A model generated the notes under the pieces. The model did not search any database and was not told where the DNA came from. It saw only the letters and a list, made by a program, of their open reading frames with translations. From Actinomycetes bacterium (lineage in GTDB: Bacteria > Actinomycetota > Acidimicrobiia > Acidimicrobiales > Microtrichaceae), in contig JAEXGP010000169.1 in NCBI GenBank assembly GCA_023450775.1, positions 1 to 11,373 of the forward strand: DNA of 11,373 bases, given 5' to 3'. The position numbers and the translations under genes were made by a program. Below, piece by piece: positions 1-11,164 of this stretch. Positions within the stretch are counted from its first letter, which is position 1. Each line of letters starts with the position of its first letter.

Positions 1-1290
1 CAGCTGCTCGCGACCGCCACGCTCGACGACCTGACCAGCTTCATCACCGTGCGCCGCCTCACCGACGACACCGGGCTGTCGAGCGGCGCCATCTACTCCG
101 CCTTCGCACCCGACTCGGGGGTGGGGCGGCGGACCCGCAGCGCACCGCAGGCCGCGGCTCGCGCCGCGTTCTGGTCCTTGCAGGCCGAGACCGACGTGCT
201 GGTCCAGTCGGTGCAGGCGCTGTTCGACGCTGCGGTCGCAGAGGGCGAGGTCGAGGGATTCGAGTTCATCGAGGGCATCGCCGACCTGCTGACCGGTCCG
301 GTGACCGACTCCGCCAGGGGCACCGACGGGGAGGACGGCTGGAGCTACACGCAGCTGTTCCTCGGCGCCGCGGTGAGCCTCCACGACCCCGAGGTGGCGC
401 AGTTCCTCTCGACGTCGCTCGACGACTACGACCGCGTCTACATGCCGGCGGTGGAGTTGCTGCTGCAGCTGTCCGGGCGCGAGCTGGTGGACGGCGTCGA
501 CCTGCGGCGGTTCTGCCGCATGCTCGTCATCGCTGCCGACGGCAGCGCGCTGCGTCTGCGCGTCGATCCCGACCTGGACCCGTCGATCATCCGCCACATG
601 TACCTGGCCGTGTGGATCGCCATGACCCGACGGACCGACGCCCGCGACGACCAGCTCGGCCACCGGTTGGCGATCGCGGGACAGCGTCCGCTGGCGCCCG
701 AGCAGTTGGACGAGGTGCGCCAGGCGGTCCTGCGGGTGCACGGTCGGGCGGGGTGGCCCGCGGTCAACCTCGCGAAGGTGGCGCAGCTGTCGTCGGTGCC
801 CGATTCGCGGCTGGCGGGCCAGTACCCGAGCCGCCACGACCTGTCGGTCCTGGTGTGGGAGGACCTGGTGGCCGGCCTGGACCGCCGCGACGCCGCCCGA
901 TCCGCGCTCGCGCCCTCCGTCCGCCTGGGCGCGCTGGTCGAGGACCTCTGCGACACGGCGTGCTCCGAGCGCGCGCTCACGGCGTCGCTGCTGATCGCAC
1001 ACCTGCATGCCAGGACGAACAGCGGCGCCGTGCACGAGGACCCCGGCTCGGAGCGCGTGGTCGAGCTGCTGGCCTCGGCGATCCTGGCGACGGCGGAGGC
1101 GGCCGGGGTGGACCTGTCCGGCCCCGAGGTGCCGACGGCGGCCGGCGACGACTTCCGGGTCATGGCCCGAGCGACCCTCGACCTCGTCCTGCTGCGGGCG
1201 TCCACGTCGACGATGTCCGGCGAGGAGCTCGCGTCGATGATCGTCGACGGCATGGTCGGCTCGGGCGTGGTCGTCGACCCGCTCCACTGA
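1..1290 (+). CDS. Tandem (double) TetR-like transcriptional regulator, 5' end outside window
   Basis: The frame is open from base 1 to the TGA at 1288-1290 (429 visible residues), so the true start lies upstream; the GTG at 49 falls inside a helix-turn-helix and is not the start. Residues about 14-37 (TVRRLTDDTGLSSGAIYSAF) look like the second half of a TetR HTH: recognition helix, then the usual aromatic YxxF end. A helical, ligand-domain-like region follows to about residue 210. At about 231-290 a second TetR-like HTH appears (EVRQAVLRVHGRAGWPAVNL, then a VAQLSSVPDSRL helix and YPSRHDL), followed by a second helical domain to the end. The protein therefore reads as two TetR units in one chain. 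TetR proteins are usually about 200 residues and dimerise through the C-terminal domain; a fused pair could act as a pseudo-dimer (inference). Ligand and targets are unknown. It converges on the dehydrogenase gene with a 30-bp gap. The regulator class is fairly secure; the tandem reading is motif-based. Confidence 0.75.
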   Translation, partial: QLLATATLDDLTSFITVRRLTDDTGLSSGAIYSAFAPDSGVGRRTRSAPQAAARAAFWSLQAETDVLVQSVQALFDAAVAEGEVEGFEFIEGIADLLTGPVTDSARGTDGEDGWSYTQLFLGAAVSLHDPEVAQFLSTSLDDYDRVYMPAVELLLQLSGRELVDGVDLRRFCRMLVIAADGSALRLRVDPDLDPSIIRHMYLAVWIAMTRRTDARDDQLGHRLAIAGQRPLAPEQLDEVRQAVLRVHGRAGWPAVNLAKVAQLSSVPDSRLAGQYPSRHDLSVLVWEDLVAGLDRRDAARSALAPSVRLGALVEDLCDTACSERALTASLLIAHLHARTNSGAVHEDPGSERVVELLASAILATAEAAGVDLSGPEVPTAAGDDFRVMARATLDLVLLRASTSTMSGEELASMIVDGMVGSGVVVDPLH

Positions 1291-1291
1291 C

Positions 1292-1313
1292 CGTCCCCGG
1301 ATCGGCCGGGACG
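1292..1313. terminator. Candidate bidirectional hairpin between convergent genes
   Basis: CGTCCC (1292-1297) and GGGACG (1308-1313) form a 6-bp stem around a 10-nt loop. It fills most of the 30-bp gap between two convergent stop codons, a sensible place for a terminator shared by both strands. There is no T tract, so termination would be of the weak type often assumed in GC-rich genomes, and chance pairing cannot be excluded. Confidence 0.35.
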
Positions 1314-1320
1314 TGCGGGC

Positions 1321-2283
1321 TCAGTAGCCGAGGTCGACGTCGACCAGACCGACCAGCTCCTCGCCGCCGAGCCAACGCCGGACGTTGTCGGTGATGCGCG
1401 CCGACAGCAGCGGGACCGCCATCCGCGGGGTGTTGCCCACGTGTGGGGTGAGGGTGCAGTTCGGCAGCGTCCAGAGCGGGTGGCCGTCGGGCAGCGGTTC
1501 CGGATCGGTGACGTCCAGGCCCGCGCTCGCGATCGTGCCGTCCCGCAGCGCCGCGACCAGGTCGTCGGTGACCACGTGGGCGCCCCGGGCCACGTTCACG
1601 AGGTGGCAGGTCGGGCCCATGCGCTCGAGGAGCGCCGAGTCGACCAGCCCGGTCGTCGACGGCGTCAGCGCCAGGGCCAGGACCACCAGGTCCGCACCGG
1701 TCACGGCCTCGGCCAGGCCGGCCTCGCCCACGACCGTGACGTGGTCCGCCGGTGGGGGTCCGTCGGGGTGGCGGCGCACCACGGTCGTCCGGCAGTCGAA
1801 CGGGCCGATCATCCGGAGGAACGACGTCGTGATGCCGCCCCCGCCCAGGATCGTGACCCGGGCCCCGCCCAGGTTGGTGCCGATCGTGCCGTGCTCCCTC
1901 CAGGTGGTCGAGCGGGCGTAGCGGTCGAGGCCCCGCAGCCCGGCGAGCGAGAGCGCGAGCGCCATCTCGGCCACCGGCTCCGCGTAGACGCCCTTGCCGC
2001 AGGTCCAGATCCGGTCGTGGTCCAGCACGTCGACGTACGGCTCGATGCCCGCCCACGGGAGCTGGACCCAGCGGAGGTGGTCGCCATGGGCGGCGAGCAC
2101 CTCGCGGAGCCCGGCGGGATCATCCGGGGCCGCCCACAGCAGCGCCTCGGCGGCCTCGGGCGGGACGACCGTGGCCCCGCCCGCCTCCACGGCGTCCCGG
2201 AGCCACTCGCGCACACCCTCCGGCTCGATCGCCAGCGCCCCGGTGGTGCCGGACGCCCCCTGCGCACCGCTCGACTCCGTCAC
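1321..2283 (-). CDS. D-isomer-specific 2-hydroxyacid dehydrogenase, NAD(P)-dependent
   Basis: This 320-residue protein is of normal length for the family, which reversibly oxidises D-2-hydroxyacids to 2-oxoacids in the cytoplasm. The N-terminal part of the substrate domain is about residues 15-100. The Rossmann NAD domain follows, with its glycine loop at ARVTILGGGGITTS (141-154) and a basic VVRRHP stretch after the second strand (168-173); arginines there suggest NADP may be accepted (inference). The catalytic triad is complete: Arg233 in VNVARGAH, Glu262 in DVTDPEPLP, His281 in LTPHVGNT. The loop reads GGGGIT, not the usual GxGxIG, so the last glycine is Thr152. The start chosen is GTG at 2283, preceded by a weak GGGG; a TGTGAT hexamer (minus strand, 2300-2295) could be a -10. 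The gene stands alone: divergent from helD (113-bp gap) and convergent with the TetR gene. The family is secure; the substrate cannot be told from sequence. Confidence 0.88.
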   Translation of the reverse strand: MTESSGAQGASGTTGALAIEPEGVREWLRDAVEAGGATVVPPEAAEALLWAAPDDPAGLREVLAAHGDHLRWVQLPWAGIEPYVDVLDHDRIWTCGKGVYAEPVAEMALALSLAGLRGLDRYARSTTWREHGTIGTNLGGARVTILGGGGITTSFLRMIGPFDCRTTVVRRHPDGPPPADHVTVVGEAGLAEAVTGADLVVLALALTPSTTGLVDSALLERMGPTCHLVNVARGAHVVTDDLVAALRDGTIASAGLDVTDPEPLPDGHPLWTLPNCTLTPHVGNTPRMAVPLLSARITDNVRRWLGGEELVGLVDVDLGY

Positions 2284-2324
2284 GGCCCCAGCAGATCACA
2301 CGGACGGGTGATGGCCGGCGCCTG

Positions 2325-2352
2325 TTGGCGGAATCGGCCCCGGGAGTACACT
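2325..2352 (+). promoter_or_regulatory. Candidate sigma-70-type promoter for helD
   Basis: TTGGCG (2325-2330, -35) and TACACT (2347-2352, -10, fits TANNNT) are separated by 16 bp. Transcription would begin near 2359 and leave a leader of about 38 nt before the GTG at 2397, which has its own Shine-Dalgarno sequence. The TTG of this -35 can also be read as an upstream in-frame start of the helD frame, but the promoter reading explains the stretch better. Confidence 0.5.
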
Positions 2353-2368
2353 GGCTGATTCCCCGTTT

Positions 2369-2383
2369 GCGGGTCCGACCCGC
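2369..2383. promoter_or_regulatory. 15-bp perfect dyad in the helD leader (operator or hairpin)
   Basis: GCGGGTC and GACCCGC flank a single central C, a perfect 7-bp inverted repeat. It lies between the predicted transcription start and the Shine-Dalgarno AGGAG (2387-2391). The symmetry about one base suggests a protein-binding site in DNA; in RNA it could fold as a 6-bp stem with a 3-nt loop just before the ribosome site. The regulator is unknown. Confidence 0.4.
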
Positions 2384-2396
2384 GGCAGGAGCACGT

Positions 2397-4481
2397 GTGG
2401 CGAACCATCCCGAGCTCGAAGCGGAACAGGCGTACGTCGACCACGCGTACGAGTGCCTGGAGCAGACCAAGCGGGCGGTCGAGTCCATGCGGGACACCGT
2501 CGAGAGCGGTCCCGGCGGCACGTTCCAGCACCGGTACGAGCGCGACGTCGTGCACGACCGCGTCGAGGCGCGCCTCCAGCACCTGGAGGTCGGCGACCTG
2601 TCGCTCGTCTTCGGCCGCATCGACCTGGAGCCCGGCGCGGTCGTCGAGCAGTCCGGTCCGGGCGACCGCTTCTACATCGGCCGGGTGGCCGTGGCCGACG
2701 CCCAGCGCGACCCGGTGGTCGTCGACTGGCGCGCCCCGGTCGCCGAGTCCTTCTACCGGGCCACCGGCCGCGACCCCATGGGCCTGGTGCGACGCCGGCA
2801 CTTCGCCAGCCGCGGCCGGACCCTGCTCGGCATCGACGACGAGCTGTTCGGCGCTGCCAAGGACGCGCTCGACCGCGGCGAGGTCCAGGGCTACGGCGCG
2901 CTGATCTCGGCGCTCGAGGAGACCCGGTCCGGGAAGCTCTCCGACATCGTCGCCACCATCCAGGTGGAGCAGGACGTCATCATCCGCTCCGAGCTGCCGG
3001 GCGTGCTGGTGGTGCAGGGCGGTCCGGGCACCGGCAAGACCGTGGTGGCGCTGCACCGCGCCGCCTACCTGCTCTACAGCCACCGGTTCCCGCTGGAGGG
3101 CCAGGGCGTCCTGGTCGTCGGGCCCAACCGCGTCTTCCTGTCCTACATCGAGCAGGTGCTGCCCAGCCTGGGCGAGGCCGGCGTGCAGATCGCCACGCTC
3201 GGCGACCTGGTCCCGCACGTGCGGATCGCCGGTCACGACGACGAGGACACCGCCCGGGTCAAGGGCGACCTCCGCATGATCGACGTCGTCCGCCACGCGG
3301 TCCGCGACCGCGAGCGACCGCTCCGCGAGCCGCTGCGCATCCCGTACGGCGTCCAGTGGCTGACGTTGTCGGTGGAGCGGTCCTCCGAGATCGTGCAGCA
3401 GGCCCGCCGGCGGTTCCGCACCCACAACGCCGGCCGCAAGCTCGTCGAGCAGCTGTTCTGGGAGGCGCTCGCCGAGTCGTCCCGGGCCGAGGACCCGCCC
3501 GAGGTCGTCAAGGAGCGGCTGCGCGGCGACATGGCGGTGCGAGAGGCGCTGGAGCGGATGTGGCCGGTGCTCACGCCGGCGGAGCTGCTCAACGACCTGT
3601 ACGGCTCGCCGGGCCTGCTCAAGCTGGCGGCGAACCGGTACCTGGAGCCCCGCGAGTGGAAGCTGCTGTCCCGTCCCCGGGAGGCGGTGGCCGCCGAGGT
3701 GGTCTTCACCAACCACGACGTGCCGGTGCTCGACGAGGCGCTCGAGCTACTCGGCCCCCGGCCGCGGCACAAGGACGACGACATCGTCCGCACCTACGGC
3801 CACATCGTCGTCGACGAGGCCCAGGACCTGTCACCCATGCAGCTCCGCGTGCTCGACCGCCGGTCGCTCAACGGCTCCATGACGATCGTCGGCGACATCG
3901 CCCAGTCCACCGGTGCGTGGGCGCACGACGACTGGGACTCCGTGCTGGAGCACCTGCCGTCGCGCCGTCCTCCCCGCCGGGCCGAGCTCACGGTCGGCTA
4001 CCGGGTGCCGGGGCCGATCATGGACCTGGCCGCCAAGGTGCTGCGCGTGGCCGCTCCCGGCCTGCGACCGCCCACGTCCATCCGCCACACGGGCGACGAG
4101 CCGATCATCAGCGCGTGCACCGACGAGGAGCTCGACCTGGAGGTGGCCGACGCGGTGCGTCGCGAGCTCAAGGCCGTGGGCTCCGGCAACGTCGCCGTCG
4201 TCGTCCCGGGCTCGCTGGTCGACCGCGTGGACGTGGCGCTCGACGACGCCGGCATCGACCACGGCAAGGCCACCCGCCAGGGCCTCGACCGCCAGGTCAC
4301 GATCGTGCCCACGTCGCTGGTCAAGGGTCTCGAGCTCGACTCGGTGATCGTGGTCGAGCCCGCGGCGATCCTGCGGGAGGAGGTGCGGGGCCCGCAGTCG
4401 CTGTACGTGTCGCTCACCCGCTCCACCAAGCGGCTGTCGATCGTCCACGCCGAGCCGCTGCCCGACATCCTCCGCTCGTAG
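2397..4481 (+). CDS. helD: HelD-family UvrD/Rep-like ATPase, RNA polymerase recycling factor
   Basis: 694 residues, close to the usual HelD length. HelD proteins are superfamily 1 ATPases that bind RNA polymerase, insert a coiled coil into the secondary channel and release stalled or drug-bound enzyme; actinobacterial HelR members protect against rifamycins (known of the family). Visible: an N-terminal charged helical region (about 4-75) typical of the HelD coiled coil; VVDWRAPVAESFY (108-120), a HelD signature; IQVEQDVIIRS just before Walker A GGPGTGKT (208-215); motif II VVDEAQD (471-477); motif III GDIAQST (499-505); YRVPG of motif IV; VKGLELDSVIV (motif V); LYVSLTR (669-675, motif VI arginine R675). 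The ATPase therefore looks intact. The GTG at 2397 is chosen because AGGAG (2387-2391) sits 5 nt upstream and the protein then begins with the expected acidic helix; an earlier in-frame TTG at 2325 would add non-conserved sequence and overlap the promoter. It is monocistronic: divergent from the dehydrogenase, convergent with the dtxR-type gene. Confidence 0.92.
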   Translation: MANHPELEAEQAYVDHAYECLEQTKRAVESMRDTVESGPGGTFQHRYERDVVHDRVEARLQHLEVGDLSLVFGRIDLEPGAVVEQSGPGDRFYIGRVAVADAQRDPVVVDWRAPVAESFYRATGRDPMGLVRRRHFASRGRTLLGIDDELFGAAKDALDRGEVQGYGALISALEETRSGKLSDIVATIQVEQDVIIRSELPGVLVVQGGPGTGKTVVALHRAAYLLYSHRFPLEGQGVLVVGPNRVFLSYIEQVLPSLGEAGVQIATLGDLVPHVRIAGHDDEDTARVKGDLRMIDVVRHAVRDRERPLREPLRIPYGVQWLTLSVERSSEIVQQARRRFRTHNAGRKLVEQLFWEALAESSRAEDPPEVVKERLRGDMAVREALERMWPVLTPAELLNDLYGSPGLLKLAANRYLEPREWKLLSRPREAVAAEVVFTNHDVPVLDEALELLGPRPRHKDDDIVRTYGHIVVDEAQDLSPMQLRVLDRRSLNGSMTIVGDIAQSTGAWAHDDWDSVLEHLPSRRPPRRAELTVGYRVPGPIMDLAAKVLRVAAPGLRPPTSIRHTGDEPIISACTDEELDLEVADAVRRELKAVGSGNVAVVVPGSLVDRVDVALDDAGIDHGKATRQGLDRQVTIVPTSLVKGLELDSVIVVEPAAILREEVRGPQSLYVSLTRSTKRLSIVHAEPLPDILRS

Positions 4482-4486
4482 CGGAG
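4470..4486 (+). terminator. Hairpin spanning the helD stop codon
   Basis: CTCCGCT (4470-4476) and AGCGGAG (4480-4486) pair perfectly (7 bp) around a CGT loop. The TAG stop (4479-4481) starts in the loop and continues into the 3' arm. No T run follows. It may be an intrinsic terminator fused to the end of the gene, or a 3'-end stabilising structure. Confidence 0.4.
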
Positions 4487-4560
4487 TCCGGCCTTCGCTC
4501 GGGCCGTACTTCCACCAGGGGCTGCGCCCCCGGACCCCACCGGCCCGGCGCTCGCTGCGC
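4482..4560. repeat. Convergent-gene spacer rich in palindromes, possible dispersed repeat
   Basis: This 79-bp spacer contains CGGCC/GGCCG (4489-4493 with 4502-4506, 8-nt loop) and GGGGC-TGC-GCCCC (4518-4530), the latter extendable by CC/GG across an A-C mismatch (4515-4533). It ends in GCGCTCGCTGCGC next to the dtxR stop codon. TTCGCTCGGGCC (4494-4505) and TGCGCTCAGGCC (4556-4567) are 10/12 identical. This palindromic style, with GCTCGCTGCGCTC and GGGGCTGCGCCCC modules, resembles extragenic repeats of other GC-rich bacteria. It could act as a two-way terminator. No coding potential is evident. Confidence 0.4.
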
Positions 4561-5238
4561 TCAGGCCGTGACCAGGATGCGGTCGGAGGCGAACCGGCCG
4601 ATGCCGACGTGCTTGCCGTCGATCTCCACGGTGGCCGTGCCGTCGGGCGACAGCGCGGTGAGTGTGCCGGTGTGGCCGGGCTGGAGCGAGTTCTCCTCGA
4701 GGAAGGCCAGCAGGCCCGGCTCGAACTCGAGCTCCTCGGGGATGCGGCTCACGGTGAACTCGGCGCCGATGGCGACCGCGCTGAGCGCCCGCGTGTCGGG
4801 CGCCCGGTAGGCGGCGCCCGGGATGGGGTTGCCGTGCGGGCACGTGGTGGGGTCGCCCAGCACCCGGGTGAGCGCCTGCTCGACCGGGTCCGAGATGACG
4901 TGCTCCCACTTGCCGGCCTCGGTGTGGGCGTCCGCCCACGACAGCCCCAGCATGTCGGTGAGGAACCGCTCGGCCAACCGGTGCCGGCGCACGACCCGCT
5001 CGGCGAGGGTCCGGCCGCTGGTGGTGAGCGTGATGTTGGTCCCGACGTCGATCAGGCCCTCGGTCTCCATGCGGCGGATCATCTCGGACACCGCGGGGCG
5101 CGAGACCTCGAGGCGCTCGGCGATGCGCGCCTGGATCACGTCGATGTCGTCCTCGCGGAGCTCCCAGATGGCTTCGCAGTACTCCTCGAAAGCCGGGTGG
5201 AACTCCTTGGAGCGGCTGCCCTTGGCGTCGGTCGGCAT
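4561..5238 (-). CDS. DtxR/MntR-family metal-dependent transcriptional regulator
   Basis: 225 residues, the length of three-domain IdeR/DtxR proteins. These bind Fe(II) or Mn(II), dimerise and repress metal-uptake genes. Residues 32-63 form the winged HTH (QARIAERLEVSRPAVSEMIR). Residues 75-145 are the metal-binding and dimerisation helices (RRHRLAERFL; HTEAGKWEHVISD; CPHGNPIPG). Residues about 150-225 form an SH3/FeoA-like C-terminal domain. By eye alignment the ancillary-site ligands His86, Glu90 and His105 and the primary-site Glu112 and His113 are kept, but the DtxR Cys102 position is Gly109 and Met10 is Glu19, with Glu22 at the MntR Glu11 position. The metal is therefore uncertain. ATG at 5238 is the start: the open frame runs further upstream only into non-conserved, basic sequence. 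TAGGAT lies 7 nt before the ATG, so the mRNA may be leaderless, though the same AGGA could serve as a Shine-Dalgarno. Divergent from lhr, sharing a 113-bp control region. Confidence 0.88.
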   Translation of the reverse strand: MPTDAKGSRSKEFHPAFEEYCEAIWELREDDIDVIQARIAERLEVSRPAVSEMIRRMETEGLIDVGTNITLTTSGRTLAERVVRRHRLAERFLTDMLGLSWADAHTEAGKWEHVISDPVEQALTRVLGDPTTCPHGNPIPGAAYRAPDTRALSAVAIGAEFTVSRIPEELEFEPGLLAFLEENSLQPGHTGTLTALSPDGTATVEIDGKHVGIGRFASDRILVTA

Positions 5239-5245
5239 GGCGACG

Positions 5246-5251
5246 ATCCTA
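5246..5251 (-). promoter_or_regulatory. Candidate -10 (TAGGAT) of the dtxR-type gene, leaderless start
   Basis: On the minus strand TAGGAT (5251 down to 5246) fits TANNNT and is followed by 7 nt and then the ATG, the spacing expected if transcription begins at or next to the start codon. No good -35 is visible 16-18 bp upstream. The direct repeat GACGATC at 5242-5248 and 5264-5270 (22 bp apart) overlaps it and could be part of a binding site. Confidence 0.45.
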
Positions 5252-5322
5252 CTTCCGGGGGCGGACGATCGGCCCGTCGTTCCGGTGCGACGGGGACTGG
5301 GCCGGCGGGCGCCGAGGGCTGG

Positions 5323-5345
5323 CTGTCGGACCTCGACGGTAGGTT
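5323..5345 (+). promoter_or_regulatory. lhr promoter resembling the PafBC/RecA-NDp DNA-damage promoter
   Basis: CTGTCGGAC (5323-5331), then exactly 8 nt, then TAGGTT (5340-5345). The mycobacterial damage motif is TTGTCRGTG-N8-TANNNT; here 6 of 9 positions match, including the whole TGTCRG core, and both the gap and the -10 are right. The GTG start is 6 nt after the -10, implying a leaderless transcript. No standard -35 is seen, as is usual for this promoter class. Confidence 0.5.
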
Positions 5346-5351
5346 CCCGTC

Positions 5352-5352
<1 letters not shown>
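5334..5352. promoter_or_regulatory. Dyad flanking the lhr -10 hexamer
   Basis: CGACGG (5334-5339) and CCGTCG (5347-5352) are perfect inverted repeats separated by 7 nt that contain the TAGGTT -10. The 19-bp element is centred on the promoter and ends at the first base of the start codon, the expected position for a repressor operator. The left half recurs upstream of the SDR gene at 10281-10286. The binding protein is unknown. Confidence 0.35.
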
Positions 5353-10250
<4,898 letters not shown>

Positions 10251-10258
10251 GCCGCGTT

Positions 10259-10280
10259 GCCGTCCCGGCGGCGGGACGGC
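10259..10280. terminator. Strong hairpin between lhr and the SDR gene (terminator or operator)
   Basis: GCCGTCCCG (10259-10267) and CGGGACGGC (10272-10280) form a perfect 9-bp stem with a GCGG loop, 8 nt after the lhr stop codon. No T tract follows. It covers the place where the -35 of the SDR promoter would lie, so it may serve as the lhr terminator, as an operator for the SDR gene, or both. Confidence 0.5.
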
Positions 10281-10286
10281 CGACGG

Positions 10287-10292
10287 TAGGGT
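10287..10292 (+). promoter_or_regulatory. Candidate -10 (TAGGGT) of the SDR gene, near-leaderless start
   Basis: TAGGGT fits TANNNT and ends 8 nt before the GTG start at 10301. The block CGACGGTAGGGTCC (10281-10294) matches the lhr upstream block at 5334-5347 at 13 of 14 positions. No clear -35 is visible; that region is inside the 10259-10280 hairpin. Confidence 0.45.
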
Positions 10293-10300
10293 CCGCGGCC

Positions 10301-11155
10301 GTGACCAGCACCAGCACCGACCGCAACCGCCGCTTCGAGGGGAAGGTCGTCTTCGTCACCGGGGTCGCCCGGGGGCAGGGACGCAACCACGCCGTCCGCT
10401 TCGCGCAGGAGGGCGCCCGCATCATCGGCGTCGACCTGTGCCACGACGTGGACCACGCGCCGTACCCGCTCGCCACGCCCGAGGACCTGGCCGAGACCGT
10501 GCGCCTGGTCGAGGCGGCCGGCGGTGCGATGCACGCCGAGCAGGCCGACGTGCGCGACCTGCCGGCGCTCAAGTCGGCGGTCCGGGCCGGCATCGAGAAG
10601 TTCGGCCGGCTCGACGTCATCCTGGCCAACGCGGGGACCTACGCCCCGCTGCCCGTGCAGTTCGTGTCCGACGACGCGTGGAACGAGACGGTCGACATCA
10701 ACCTCACCGGCGTGTTCCACGCGGTGAAGGCCGGGATCCGCCAGCTCGTCGAGCAGCACGAGGGCGGCGCGATCGTGATGACGTCGTCGACCGCCGGGAT
10801 CAAGGGGATGTACGGGTCGCCGGCCTACTCGGCGGCCAAGCACGGCGTCGTGGGCTTCATGCGATCGCTGGCGCTGGAGCTGGCGCCCAACCAGATCCGC
10901 GTGAACTCGGTCCACCCCACCTCGGTGTACACGCCGATGATCATCAACGAGGTGTTCCCCAAGCTCGTCGCGCCCGAGCACCCGGACCCGGGCGAGGCCG
11001 AGGCGGCGGAGTTCCTCAAGGACATGCAGCCGATGGGCAACCCGTGGGTGGAGGTGGACGACGTGAGCAACGCGATCCTGTTCCTCTGCTCGGACGAGGC
11101 GCGCTACATCACCGGCACCACGCTCGCCGTCGACGCGGGCGCGCTGTCCAAATAG
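10301..11155 (+). CDS. Mycofactocin-coupled SDR family oxidoreductase
   Basis: 284 residues, classical short-chain dehydrogenase/reductase. The NAD-binding motif TGVARGQG is at 20-27, the second strand ends IIGVDLC (Asp after it indicates NAD preference), then DVRDL, NAG at 110-112, and the catalytic set Asn134 (DINLTG), Ser163 (TSSTAG), Tyr176 and Lys180 (YSAAK). The insertion after the second strand, YPLATPEDLAETVRLVEAAGG, and the ARGQGRNHAVRFAQEGA start are hallmarks of the SDR subfamily linked to mycofactocin, whose members hold NAD(H) tightly and pass electrons to that peptide-derived cofactor. No mft maturation genes are in the window, so the link rests on family resemblance. Substrate unknown; alcohols, terpenoids or steroids are typical of relatives. 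The GTG at 10301 is chosen because of the -10 spacing and the short polar N-terminus before FEGKVVFVTG. It lies 50 bp after lhr and 60 bp before nei, all on the same strand, but with its own likely promoter. Confidence 0.9.
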   Translation: MTSTSTDRNRRFEGKVVFVTGVARGQGRNHAVRFAQEGARIIGVDLCHDVDHAPYPLATPEDLAETVRLVEAAGGAMHAEQADVRDLPALKSAVRAGIEKFGRLDVILANAGTYAPLPVQFVSDDAWNETVDINLTGVFHAVKAGIRQLVEQHEGGAIVMTSSTAGIKGMYGSPAYSAAKHGVVGFMRSLALELAPNQIRVNSVHPTSVYTPMIINEVFPKLVAPEHPDPGEAEAAEFLKDMQPMGNPWVEVDDVSNAILFLCSDEARYITGTTLAVDAGALSK

Positions 11156-11164
11156 CTCGACCTC

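Noticed and set aside
49..51. GTG as start of the TetR-type gene
   Set aside because: Residues before it continue the HTH pattern and the frame is open to the window edge, so the gene begins upstream.
2325..2396. TTG start giving HelD 24 extra residues
   Set aside because: The GTG at 2397 has AGGAG at proper spacing; the extra stretch coincides with a good promoter and leader dyad.
2280..3716. 478-codon minus-strand frame antisense to helD
   Set aside because: No motif, unusual composition, and it overlaps an intact HelD with all ATPase motifs.
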